In this document: piece by piece, positions 26,566-34,073 of the stretch
Layout of the letters: each line of letters opens with the position of its first letter
Position numbering within the stretch: position 1 is the stretch's first letter
Origin: Bacteroidales bacterium
Lineage (GTDB): Bacteria; Bacteroidota; Bacteroidia; Bacteroidales; Paludibacteraceae
Reading direction: 5' to 3'
DNA length: 39,952 nucleotides
Assembly (NCBI GenBank): GCA_022784645.1
Contig: JALFZG010000033.1
Location: 1-39,952 of the forward strand
The notes under the pieces: model-generated
The model's database searches: none
Seen by the model: only the letters and a program-made list of their open reading frames with translations
What the model was told of the DNA's origin: nothing
Translations under genes and position numbers: made by a program

Positions 26566-26597
26566 TTTGGTCGAATCGAAAAAATATACTATCTTTG
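26566..26597 (+). promoter_or_regulatory. Promoter of the steroid 5-alpha-reductase family gene
   Basis: -33 TTTG at 26566-26569 and -7 TATCTTTG at 26590-26597 with a 20-base spacer match the consensus exactly. The leader to the ATG at 26702 is about 98 bases and contains an imperfect stem (GATGGGTA with TATCCATC, about 26611-26641) that could be a regulatory structure. Confidence 0.82.
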
Positions 26598-26701
26598 CAC
26601 CTGATATTATGATGGGTAATGTGCGATTATCGCTATCCATCTGATTCGCAGGAAAAACAATTTTCACTCATCACTCAGATGAATTAGTCTTTTTTTAGCT
26701 T

Positions 26702-27484
26702 ATGGAATCATTCAATTTTCTTATGTTCGTGATGGTCGTATTGGGCGTGGTTGTGTTTGTAGCACTATACTTCGTAGATGCGGGTTACGGTAAGATGGTT
26801 TCAGAAAAATGGGGACCGGCAATCAATAATAAGATTGGTTGGGCACTGATGGAATGTCCCGTTTTTTTAGTCATGTTTTATTTTTGGTATCATTCATCCG
26901 TAAAATATGAATTGCCTTATTTCATATTTTTTCTGCTGTTTGAGCTCCATTATTTTCATCGTTCGTTTATTTGTCCGTTCTTGATGCGCGGTAACTCGAA
27001 GATGCCTATTACTATTATGGCTCTTTCCGTTGCGTTCAATCTGGTGAATGGCTATATCCAAGGCCGCTGGCTGTTTGAGTTGGCTCCTACCGTGGCTGAA
27101 TATCGGTCGCTCTATACGATTGATTGGTTTAAATCATGGCAGTTTATCGCTGGTATCGTGATTTTCTTTACGGGCATGTTGATTAACTGGCATTCGGATT
27201 ATATCATTCGTCATCTTCGTGAACCGGGCGATACGAAGCATTATCTGCCGAAGGGTGGATTCTATAATTTCGTTACATCGGCCAACTATTTTGGCGAAAT
27301 CGTAGAATGGGCAGGTTGGGCATTGCTTACTTGGTCATGGGCTGGTTTTGTATTCGTATGGTTTACAATGGCTAACCTCGTTCCGCGTGCGAACTCCATC
27401 TACCATAAATACGAAGAAGAGTTCGCACCTGAGTTTCAGCAGCGCAGGCCGAAACTGAAGCGCGTTTTCCCATTCATTTATTAA
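26702..27484 (+). CDS. Steroid 5-alpha-reductase family membrane protein (3-oxo-5-alpha-steroid 4-dehydrogenase)
   Basis: The 260-residue integral membrane protein is the same length as animal SRD5A1. It has about six to seven helices. E51 (in MECPVFL) and Y84 (in ELHYFHRSF) fall where the catalytic Glu and Tyr of SRD5A enzymes lie. The C-terminal signature TSANYFGEIVEWAGWALLTW, followed by a sequence ending in PKLKRVFPFIY, is close to the NADPH-binding end of the family. Family members reduce the delta4 double bond of 3-keto steroids to the 5-alpha product. Genes of this type act on 3-oxo-delta4 bile acids in gut Bacteroidales. The next two genes (flavin reductase, short-chain dehydrogenase) fit the same chemistry. 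Assignment to the family is firm; the substrate is an inference, and other enone lipids are possible. Confidence 0.9.
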   Translation: MESFNFLMFVMVVLGVVVFVALYFVDAGYGKMVSEKWGPAINNKIGWALMECPVFLVMFYFWYHSSVKYELPYFIFFLLFELHYFHRSFICPFLMRGNSKMPITIMALSVAFNLVNGYIQGRWLFELAPTVAEYRSLYTIDWFKSWQFIAGIVIFFTGMLINWHSDYIIRHLREPGDTKHYLPKGGFYNFVTSANYFGEIVEWAGWALLTWSWAGFVFVWFTMANLVPRANSIYHKYEEEFAPEFQQRRPKLKRVFPFIY

Positions 27485-27535
27485 GGTTAGCTGCATCCTT
27501 TTTCCTATCATCAATTCCCTTTCTTTACTAAATAT

Positions 27536-27562
27536 AGAGGCATCTGACAGGCAGGTGCCTCT
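27536..27562 (+). terminator. Hairpin between the 5-alpha-reductase and flavin reductase genes
   Basis: AGAGGCATCTG and CAGGTGCCTCT form an 11-bp stem with one G-T pair and a 5-base loop. No T-run follows directly (CTTCCAAATTTTTAG), so it may be a weak terminator, attenuator or processing site rather than a full stop. Confidence 0.5.
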
Positions 27563-27585
27563 TCCAAATTTTTAGACAATCAGTT

Positions 27586-28863
27586 ATGGAAAATAAACTT
27601 TTTACTCCTTATCAACTCGGTCCAATCACGCTTCGCAACCGTTTTATTCGTTCGGCTGCATTTGAGAACATGTGTAAAGACAACAAAGCTACTCAGCAAT
27701 TGGAAGACTACCATGTGTCGGTAGCCAGAGGTGGGGTAGGTATGACTACTGTAGCCTATTGTGCAGTAGAGCAATCGGGTTGCTCGTTTGATGGACAGCT
27801 GGTAGTGGCAGAGGCTACCAAACCCTCGCTGAAGCATCTTACGGATGCGGTTCATGCGGAAGGAGCCAAGGTGTCGATTCAGCTCGGCCATTGCGGTAAT
27901 ATGACGCATTATAAGACTTGCCATTGCTTGCCCGTGAGCGCAAGTGCAGGATTGAACCTCTATTCGCCTACGCTTCATCGCGGCCTGAAGGTGGATGAAA
28001 TCAAGCGCATTGTACGTAAGTTTGGTGAGGCTGTGGATTTTGCTCGCGAATGTGGCTTTGATTGCGTGGAGATTCATTGCGGCCATGCTTATTTGATTTC
28101 GCAGTTCTTGAGTCCTCGCACCAATCGCAGACACGATCAGTATGGTGGTTCGTTTGAAAACCGCTGTCGGTTCATGAATGAAGTGCTCGATGCTGTGATG
28201 CAGCATGCTGGCGATGATATGGCAGTAGTGGTGAAGACCAATATGTGGGACGACTGCTTCCGGGGCGTGGATTTTGAAGAAGGTATCCGCATCTGCAAGG
28301 AGATTGAGAAGCACCATGTACATGGTATCATCCTCTCGGGCGGTACGGTATCAGCTTCGCCAATGACTATCCTTGGTGGCGCTATGCCAATCAAGACCCT
28401 GGCGCATTATATGCCGATGAAGACGATGTGGTGGCTCAAGGCTGCACTCCTTTGTGGCGGTGGCGCGATGCTCATTCCTACCGTTCCGTTTAAGGAGCTG
28501 TATTTCATGGAGCAGGCTAAGCGTTTCCAAAAGGAAATCAAAGACACCACACTCATCTATGTGGGTGGCGTTCAGTCTGGAACCAACTGCCAGACAATCA
28601 TGGACGAAGGCTTTGAACTCTTCCAGCTCGCTCACGTACTCATCAAGGACCCAGATTTCGTAAATCACGTAAAGGAGAACATTGGATATCATGCCCAATG
28701 CGGTCGTTCGAACTATTGCGTAGGCCGTATGTATACGATTGATATGAAGTGCCACCATTGTGCCCTTCGCGATGGCGAACAGATTCCCGATAAGCTCTTG
28801 AAGGAGATTGATAAACTCGAACGCAAAGCAGAAAAATCGCTTGAAGAGGGTACGAAAAAATAA
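27586..28863 (+). CDS. Old yellow enzyme-type flavin oxidoreductase (candidate steroid 5-beta-reductase)
   Basis: The 425-residue protein is an FMN barrel of the OYE/NADH:flavin oxidoreductase family. The N-terminus NKLFTPYQLGPITLRNRFIR, the segments VSIQLGHCGN and VEIHCGHAYLISQFLSPRTN, and the adjacent RRHDQYGGSFENRCRF are diagnostic. Near the C-terminus, C372, C378, C389 and C392 (QCGRSNYC, then KCHHC) could hold a [4Fe-4S] cluster like that of 2,4-dienoyl-CoA reductase and BaiCD, but with different spacing. The FAD/NAD(P) domain of those longer enzymes is absent. In gut Bacteroidales a gene of this class is the reported delta4-3-ketosteroid 5-beta-reductase. The position between the 5-alpha-reductase and a dehydrogenase supports that role, but the activity is inferred. 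The SDR gene starts 13 bases after its stop. Confidence 0.88.
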   Translation: MENKLFTPYQLGPITLRNRFIRSAAFENMCKDNKATQQLEDYHVSVARGGVGMTTVAYCAVEQSGCSFDGQLVVAEATKPSLKHLTDAVHAEGAKVSIQLGHCGNMTHYKTCHCLPVSASAGLNLYSPTLHRGLKVDEIKRIVRKFGEAVDFARECGFDCVEIHCGHAYLISQFLSPRTNRRHDQYGGSFENRCRFMNEVLDAVMQHAGDDMAVVVKTNMWDDCFRGVDFEEGIRICKEIEKHHVHGIILSGGTVSASPMTILGGAMPIKTLAHYMPMKTMWWLKAALLCGGGAMLIPTVPFKELYFMEQAKRFQKEIKDTTLIYVGGVQSGTNCQTIMDEGFELFQLAHVLIKDPDFVNHVKENIGYHAQCGRSNYCVGRMYTIDMKCHHCALRDGEQIPDKLLKEIDKLERKAEKSLEEGTKK

Positions 28864-28876
28864 CAGTTGATTCTTT

Positions 28877-29731
28877 ATGTTAGCACTTATAACCGGAGCC
28901 TCGTCTGGTATCGGGCTCATGTATGCACGTGAGCTCGCCAGTCAAGGCCACGACTTGATTATCGTTTCCAATCAGGAGAAGGAACTCGAAGAGGTGCGTG
29001 CGCAACTCATTGAGCAATATGGCGTTAGGGTGTGGTCGGTATATAAAGACCTCACGGACGAACATGCGGCTGAAGAGCTCCATGACTATTGCCTTGAGCA
29101 AAATCTGGAAGTGGATATCCTGATTAATAATGCGGGCGTTTTCTTCTTTAATTTCCTCAACGATACTTCGCTCAAGCGCATCGAACTGATGCTGAAGCTG
29201 CATGTGCTTAATACGGTAAGGATGACGCGTCTGTTTGGCGAGGATATGCAGAAGCGAAACACGTATGTGGAGGAGATTATTGATGAAAATGGGGAGAAGC
29301 AGCTCCTTACGCATATCAAGCCCAAGCAGGATCAACGGCCAGGATATATCCTCAATATGTCGTCAATGTCAGCCTGGATGGCTATGCCGGGAATCCAATG
29401 CTACAATGCCACAAAAGCGTTTATCAACAATTTCTCGCATTCGATGTTGTATGAACTTCGTCCGTATGGGGTGAATCTGCTGTCGGTTACGCCCGGAGCA
29501 GTTGATACCGGACTGTATGGGCTCTCTATGCCGCTCAGACGATTGGCTGTTGCTATCCGTGTATCTATCCCGCCTGAAAAACTGGTGAAGAAAGCCATCA
29601 AAGCCCTCTTCAAAGGAAAGAAAAACTGTATGCCTGGATTGGTGAACCATATTGCCGTTCCCTTCCTCAAGCATTTGCCGGATTGGTTAATCAACTTCGC
29701 CATCCGCCATCTCGCGCAATTCATGAAGTGA
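28877..29731 (+). CDS. Short-chain dehydrogenase/reductase (candidate 3-beta-hydroxysteroid dehydrogenase)
   Basis: The 284-residue SDR has every classical motif: TGASSGIG at 6-13 (NAD(P) binding), NNAG at 84-87, N112, S163 (NMSSMSAW), Y176 and K180 (YNATK). Between NNAG and the Ser there is a longer insertion (about 128-155, charged) than in standard SDRs. The C-terminal part resembles the 17-beta-HSD12/3-ketoacyl-CoA reductase branch of the family. In the known 5AR-5BR-3-beta-HSDH clusters an SDR reduces or oxidises the 3-position of the steroid, which fits here. It lies 13 bases after the flavin reductase, so the two are almost surely co-transcribed. Substrate is inferred from context. Confidence 0.88.
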   Translation: MLALITGASSGIGLMYARELASQGHDLIIVSNQEKELEEVRAQLIEQYGVRVWSVYKDLTDEHAAEELHDYCLEQNLEVDILINNAGVFFFNFLNDTSLKRIELMLKLHVLNTVRMTRLFGEDMQKRNTYVEEIIDENGEKQLLTHIKPKQDQRPGYILNMSSMSAWMAMPGIQCYNATKAFINNFSHSMLYELRPYGVNLLSVTPGAVDTGLYGLSMPLRRLAVAIRVSIPPEKLVKKAIKALFKGKKNCMPGLVNHIAVPFLKHLPDWLINFAIRHLAQFMK

Positions 29732-29762
29732 CAGAGCCATTTGCGGAATCAGAAAGATGCAT

Positions 29763-30044
29763 ATGACAGATTTTTGGATGAAGGTGCTGTTCTATTATCT
29801 ATTGATAATCAATGCGGTAGCGTTTTTCCTATATGGTATCGACAAACTGAAAGCCAAGCATGGGAAATGGCGTATATCGGAACTCACTTTGCTGCTTTTT
29901 GCCGTTGCTGGAGGGTCGGTTGGCGCATGGGTAGGCATGAAGATATGGCATCATAAAACGCAACATTGGAAGTTCAAAATAGGCTTGCCACTTATTTTGA
30001 TTTTGCAGTTGGGCATTGCTGTATATTGGGTGTGGATTCGATAA
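29763..30044 (+). CDS. DUF1294 small membrane protein
   Basis: The 93-residue protein has two to three helices and the DUF1294 signature: NAVAFFLYGIDKLKAKHGKW near the N-terminus and FAVAGGSVGAWVGMKIWHHK in the middle. Family function is unknown; some members are fused to cold-shock domains. It starts 31 bases after the SDR stop and may be in the same transcript. ATG 29757 is an equal alternative start, two codons longer. Confidence 0.87.
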   Translation: MTDFWMKVLFYYLLIINAVAFFLYGIDKLKAKHGKWRISELTLLLFAVAGGSVGAWVGMKIWHHKTQHWKFKIGLPLILILQLGIAVYWVWIR

Positions 30045-30087
30045 GTTATCTACAAAATGTTTTGATCAAGCCGTAAAAATTGAGCAT

Positions 30088-30909
30088 ATGAAACAGGTAA
30101 AAATTACCGCCATTCGCAAGGTGCAACATGAGGATTTGATGGCGCGATATGAGAACCCTATTGAGCATGCATGCGATATAGAGGAAGGACAAACATGGAT
30201 TAGCGAGAATGGTCAATGTCCGGAAGGGCTGTGTCCGGAGGCTTGGAAAACGATGCGGGAGTTTGTAGAGGCCTTAGCGCATGGAGAAGGGAATTTTTAC
30301 GATGGTTGGATGCGCAATCCGAATAGCGCCATGATCAGTTGCAACGATGGTTTTCGTCCGGTAAGTTTCTATGTCGAGACGATAGCAGATGAGTTGCAAA
30401 CAGACCGATTGCTGCTTCGCCGATGGAAAGAGAGCGATGCGGAAGTGCTCTATAAGTATGCCTCGGATCCGGATGTGGGACCGCGTGCGGGATGGCCTGC
30501 TCATCAGTCGATAGAAGAGAGTAGGGAGGTGATTCGCAATGTATTCTCGAGCGATACCGTTTGGGCTGTTGTGCTGAAAGAAACGGGCGAACCGATTGGC
30601 TGCATGGGATATTTCACCCATGAAACGAGTAATATCTCCATTGGGGTGAACGACTGCGAGATTGGCTATTGGATTGGTAAGCCGTATTGGAATCAGGGGA
30701 TTTGTACGGAGGCCCTCCGATTGATGCTCGATTATTGCTTAAATGAAAAACATTTCGAACATATTTGGTCAGATTATTTCACGGGCAACCCTGCTTCGGG
30801 TAGGGTGATGGAGAAATGCGGGTTCCGCGATACGGGCAAGCTCAATCGTTGCAGCCACTTGTTAGGAGGCGACAAGGATATGGTGCGCGTGATGCTGTAT
30901 GAGGGGTAA
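30088..30909 (+). CDS. TIGR04076 domain fused to a GNAT acetyltransferase
   Basis: Residues 1-97 match the small TIGR04076 family: KITAIRKVQHEDLMARYENP, then CDIEEGQTWISENGQCPEGLCPEAW split over two segments, and the end ISCNDGFRPVSFYVE. That family usually stands alone at about 90-100 residues and has no known function. Residues 104-273 are a RimJ/RimL-type GNAT domain: it starts LQTDRLLLRRWKESD and has the acetyl-CoA motif in YWIGKPYWNQGICTEAL. The fusion has no frameshift at the junction. An earlier in-frame ATG at 30016 would overlap the DUF1294 gene; I chose 30088 (MKQVKIT) from the family start. The acetylation target is unknown. Confidence 0.83.
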   Translation: MKQVKITAIRKVQHEDLMARYENPIEHACDIEEGQTWISENGQCPEGLCPEAWKTMREFVEALAHGEGNFYDGWMRNPNSAMISCNDGFRPVSFYVETIADELQTDRLLLRRWKESDAEVLYKYASDPDVGPRAGWPAHQSIEESREVIRNVFSSDTVWAVVLKETGEPIGCMGYFTHETSNISIGVNDCEIGYWIGKPYWNQGICTEALRLMLDYCLNEKHFEHIWSDYFTGNPASGRVMEKCGFRDTGKLNRCSHLLGGDKDMVRVMLYEG

Positions 30910-30965
30910 AAAAATCGTAAAATTTTCAAAAAAATACCCAATATCGTAAAAATCTTTCGTTGGGG

Positions 30966-30997
30966 CTTGCAGGATTAAAATTTTTGGAGTACTTTTG
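30966..30997 (+). promoter_or_regulatory. Promoter of the Ntn-hydrolase lipoprotein gene
   Basis: -33 CTTG at 30966-30969, a 20-base spacer, and -7 TACTTTTG at 30990-30997. The ATG is 44 bases downstream, so this gene has its own promoter and is not strictly part of the steroid-type operon. Confidence 0.78.
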
Positions 30998-31041
30998 CTG
31001 CCGTTATTAGACTAAAATTATTTAAACTAATTTTAATTCCT

Positions 31042-32226
31042 ATGAAAAACTTTCATTTTCACTATTCTTGGCTATTGGTATGTAGCATATTGATGGCTAT
31101 GATGATGAGTTCTTGCGAATCAACATCAAAAGAGACTCAGAACCCTTCTGCTTATATTACGGATTCTGAAAAATTGGCAATGCTCCATTCTATGAAGGAT
31201 TTGGATGGCACCGGTCGTTTGTATGAGATCAACTATACGGCTGATTATAAGTTGGATGAAGTACTGTCTGCAGGCTTAACTGAAACCACCAAACTGTTTG
31301 GCTATGTGGCGTATTTGCTATATGATATAAAGCCGTCGGCTAGTGCGAATGTGCAATATGATGCAGGCTGCAGCTGCTTCGCGGTACCCGATTCAAAAAC
31401 GAGTAAGTATTTAATGGGCAGAAACTATGACTATCGTCATTTCAATGCTGATAAAACGAGTTATGTCCCCACGTCTGCAATTCTTGTACATACGGCTCCC
31501 CAAGGTGGTAAAAAATCCATTTCAATGGTAGATGGCTTGAATATGGGCTATGGAAAAGGTTTCTATACGGATGGCAATACGGATTTGTCGCTCTTGATGG
31601 GGCTTCCTTATGCCGCTCTCGATGGTATCAATGAAGATGGTTTTGCGATTGGCGTTTTGGCGTTGACAGAAAAGCAAACCAATCAGCAGACTGGCAAACC
31701 CAGAATTGGCACTACCGTAGCTATCAGAATGCTTCTGGATCGTGCTTCTACCGTAAAAGAAGCTATCAAAATGTTGAGTGAGTATGATATGGATATGCGC
31801 GGAAGCGGAAGAAGCAATTACCACTACTTTATGGCAGATGCCACAGGCGATTACGCCATCGTAGAATATACGATTCCGAAAGGGGATAGTGTTCCTCGCG
31901 TTATGGAAGTGTTTACAGGCAATGATACGCTCCGCTGTGTAACGAATTTCTATGTATCGCCTACTATGATTGGAACAACGGATGGTTGGGGGTCTTCTCA
32001 TGGCAAAGACCGATATGAAACCCTCCGCAGTACCTTGTTTACGAATAACTACAGCTTGGATGAAGATCAGGCAATGGATTTGCTGGAAGCCGTTTCGCAA
32101 GCTCCTACAGAGGAACTGACTTCGCAAACGCAATGGTCATCGCTCTATAATCTGACGGAAAAGACTCTTCGCCTCACCATCTTACGAGAATATGCGAAGG
32201 AGTATAAGTTTAAGGTAAGCAAATAG
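31042..32226 (+). CDS. Choloylglycine hydrolase/linear amide hydrolase family lipoprotein (Ntn hydrolase)
   Basis: The 394-residue protein starts with a lipoprotein signal (hydrophobic 10-22, lipobox MSSC, Cys 25), so it is anchored facing the periplasm or cell surface. After a propeptide-like region of about 85 residues comes C110-S-C-F followed 16-20 residues later by GRNYD. This is the layout of choloylglycine hydrolases and linear amide C-N hydrolases, in which the Cys becomes the N-terminal nucleophile after cleavage; D130 matches the conserved active-site Asp. Possible substrates are bile-salt amides, N-acyl amino acids or penicillins. In classical bile salt hydrolases the Cys sits at the very N-terminus of the mature protein, so this is a more distant, acid-ceramidase-like arrangement. 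The neighbourhood makes bile-salt cleavage attractive but unproven. Confidence 0.83.
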   Translation: MKNFHFHYSWLLVCSILMAMMMSSCESTSKETQNPSAYITDSEKLAMLHSMKDLDGTGRLYEINYTADYKLDEVLSAGLTETTKLFGYVAYLLYDIKPSASANVQYDAGCSCFAVPDSKTSKYLMGRNYDYRHFNADKTSYVPTSAILVHTAPQGGKKSISMVDGLNMGYGKGFYTDGNTDLSLLMGLPYAALDGINEDGFAIGVLALTEKQTNQQTGKPRIGTTVAIRMLLDRASTVKEAIKMLSEYDMDMRGSGRSNYHYFMADATGDYAIVEYTIPKGDSVPRVMEVFTGNDTLRCVTNFYVSPTMIGTTDGWGSSHGKDRYETLRSTLFTNNYSLDEDQAMDLLEAVSQAPTEELTSQTQWSSLYNLTEKTLRLTILREYAKEYKFKVSK

Positions 32227-32278
32227 ATTCAGATTCTTGAAGAAAGGAGTTACTATTGATAAAAGCTGTTCGCACATT

Positions 32279-32312
32279 AAAAGCAGTCACAATGGGTGGC
32301 TGCTTTTTTTGT
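32279..32312 (+). terminator. Rho-independent terminator of the Ntn-hydrolase gene
   Basis: GCAGTCAC and GTGGCTGC form an 8-bp stem (one G-T pair) with loop AATGG and a seven-T run, about 50 bases after the stop. Confidence 0.9.
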
Positions 32313-32383
32313 GAGAAGAAATGATGCTGGTTAAGCTGGAATTCCAATTTTTTGTACGTTGGCATTATATGCAAACGCCTTCA

Positions 32384-32416
32384 GCCTACATTTAGCGACA
32401 AGCTAAATCGTAAGGC
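32384..32416 (-). terminator. Hairpin at the 3' end of the PAS gene
   Basis: Read on the minus strand, GCCTTACGATTTAGC pairs with GCTAAATGTAGGC (two single-base bulges) around loop TTGTC. It starts one base after the stop. No T-run follows, so intrinsic termination is uncertain. Confidence 0.5.
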
Positions 32417-32755
32417 TTATTCTTTCTTGTCTCTGTTGTAAGTAGGGCAGTTGTCGGGCATGGCGATGGAGAGCTCAATCAATCCGGCCACTTCTCCGGT
32501 TGCTTCTTCATACCAAGGCGTCTGATGAATCAGGCGAAGTTGACCATGTTTAATCACTTGATAGGTATTGCTTCCGCCATGAGCAATCATATCCTTAATC
32601 ATGGCTGCAGAACGCGGATTATGGCAGCCGTATAGATTCTGCCCAATCACATTTCCATTTCGCTCGATAGAGCAGGCATTTTGATAGAGAACAATACCTT
32701 CTTTGTCGCAGACCGTAGCTGCGAATGAGACGTGCTCAAAATAATCGAATTTCAT
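32417..32755 (-). CDS. Small stand-alone PAS domain protein
   Basis: All 112 residues form one PAS-like fold: FAATVCDKEGIVLYQNACSI, then a GQNLYGCHNPRSAAMIKDMI segment typical of PAS helices, and a C-terminal GEVAGLIELSIAMP strand. There is no output domain. Small PAS proteins of this kind in Bacteroidales are thought to sense a ligand or redox state, possibly with the cysteines seen here (residues 16, 28, 44 and 103), but the partner is unknown. The upstream DNA carries a 7-bp inverted repeat and a four-unit array that could be regulatory. Confidence 0.78.
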   Translation of the reverse strand: MKFDYFEHVSFAATVCDKEGIVLYQNACSIERNGNVIGQNLYGCHNPRSAAMIKDMIAHGGSNTYQVIKHGQLRLIHQTPWYEEATGEVAGLIELSIAMPDNCPTYNRDKKE

Positions 32756-32802
32756 TGTGCTTCAATAATCGAATGGTGTATTTTTTAACGCACAAACTCT
32801 GT

Positions 32803-32924
32803 CTTGACATTCGTGGTGTCAAGTCAAACAGAAACATTATTCCGTTAGAAAGTCAAAACTTCTATTCTGTAAGAAAGCGGTATGCGATTCTGTAAGAAAT
32901 GCGGTATGCGATTCCGTTAGAAAG
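32803..32924. repeat. Inverted repeat and four-unit array upstream of the PAS gene
   Basis: CTTGACA-7-TGTCAAG is a perfect inverted repeat at 32803-32823. Then ATTC(T/C)GT(A/T)AGAAA occurs four times, starting at 32839, 32864, 32887 and 32911 (steps of 25, 23 and 24). Units 2 and 3 also share the spacer GCGGTATGCG. The core TTCTGTAAGAA is itself an interrupted palindrome. The array fills the gap between the 80-residue gene and the PAS gene, both on the minus strand. Confidence 0.78.
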
Positions 32925-32928
32925 GCGG

Positions 32929-33171
32929 TTAATACGACAAGGTATGACCTTCCTGGAAGTCGGCAAGGAGGTAGCCATGGCGGTCAGTACAATGTTCGTG
33001 AATGCCTTGCTTCTTGGCTTCGTCGAGGGTCATCCACCAGCGGCTGCAAGCCGGATAGGTGGTTTCAAACGGAACCTCTGCTTTGCTCGATGCTTTGCGG
33101 GCGATACGTTCTTTTTGCGCGATGGTGAGACCTGCCCACCATTCGTCTGCCGGACTGATTTTAGATGCCAT
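32929..33171 (-). CDS. Conserved small protein of unknown function
   Basis: This 80-residue soluble protein starts KISPADEWWAGLTIAQKERI and has a second conserved-looking part, CSRWWMTLDEAKKQGIHEHC, followed by DRHGYLLADFQEG. The Trp-rich motifs and balanced composition look like a real protein; I recall similar small proteins in Bacteroidales but no function. No signal peptide, helix-turn-helix or catalytic motif is visible. Confidence 0.68.
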   Translation of the reverse strand: MASKISPADEWWAGLTIAQKERIARKASSKAEVPFETTYPACSRWWMTLDEAKKQGIHEHCTDRHGYLLADFQEGHTLSY

Positions 33172-33251
33172 ATTCTGAGATTATTTCAATTATTCCAAAA
33201 TAAAACCTATTCAAAAAAATGCAGAAATTAGAAAGGGAAGCCCATTTGAAA

Positions 33252-34073
33252 TTATTTCATTTTTTCGAAAATGATAGTAATGAATTTGCTAAAATCGATG
33301 TTTGCGGATGCATCCACGTATGCTTGGTAGGATGGAGTAAGCATGTTGCGAACGTAATATTTGAGTTCAGATGGCGTATAAATGCCTTCCATCATCTTCA
33401 TTACGGAGGGCTCGAGATTTTCAACCATATAGGTAGTCATGCGGCTGACCATCTGCTCAAATTGCGCTTGTTCATCTGCGTTGAACTGACCTGCAAACTG
33501 CCCCGCAATGGCTCCAATCATGTTTTGCATAGTTGTTTCCATGATTTTATCCGTACCGGAGGCTACATAATACTCGTGAAAAAATTTAGCATATTCCGGG
33601 TCAACGGTCAAGTCCACAGTAGGTTGTGCGTCATTTCCTTGCGCATGTGCCACCATACGTTGCACCAAATCCATCATCACAGCGAATGTGGGTGAGGTTT
33701 GGTCTTGCATTTGCATAGCCAATACTTGCGCTTTCTCTTCGAGCAACTTGCTGGAATCGGAGGTGACAAAATTTGCCACTTCTTGCAGCTGTTCGAGCGT
33801 CAAACGGGGGCGCAAAGCCTCTTCGTACATGTCGATTATATCATTTAAGAAATCATCACTCGTAAAGTATTTCTGCATTTTGGCCATCTGTGGATTGTTT
33901 TGGTCTTGCTGCTGAAGCAACTGAGCAATTTGCATTTGCATTTGCTCCTTTTGCTGCCCCTTATTGATGAGCAATTCGATGGTCTGACGATACGCATCCT
34001 GCTGTTTCTGAGCGTGGATGTTGAGAGGAAGAAGCATGGCTGCAATAAGCAGCATCAGTTTGATTGATTTCAT
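33252..34073 (-). CDS. DUF2059 domain protein, secreted
   Basis: The 273-residue protein has a signal peptide (MKSIKLMLLIAAMLLPLNIHA, in two parts around residue 10, cut before QKQ) and mostly helical sequence after it. A DUF2059 region (about 195-255) is seen with QMVSRMTTYMVENLEPSVMK followed by YTPSELKYYVRNMLTPSY. An earlier repeat (about 85-125) resembles it: MYEEALRPRLTLEQLQEVAN. The N-terminal part is rich in Gln and Met (QKEQMQMQIAQLLQQQDQNN). Members are periplasmic proteins of unknown role. I chose ATG 34073 over 34079 since both lead directly into the signal peptide; the choice is not important. It has no obvious operon partner. Confidence 0.87.
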   Translation of the reverse strand: MKSIKLMLLIAAMLLPLNIHAQKQQDAYRQTIELLINKGQQKEQMQMQIAQLLQQQDQNNPQMAKMQKYFTSDDFLNDIIDMYEEALRPRLTLEQLQEVANFVTSDSSKLLEEKAQVLAMQMQDQTSPTFAVMMDLVQRMVAHAQGNDAQPTVDLTVDPEYAKFFHEYYVASGTDKIMETTMQNMIGAIAGQFAGQFNADEQAQFEQMVSRMTTYMVENLEPSVMKMMEGIYTPSELKYYVRNMLTPSYQAYVDASANIDFSKFITIIFEKMK

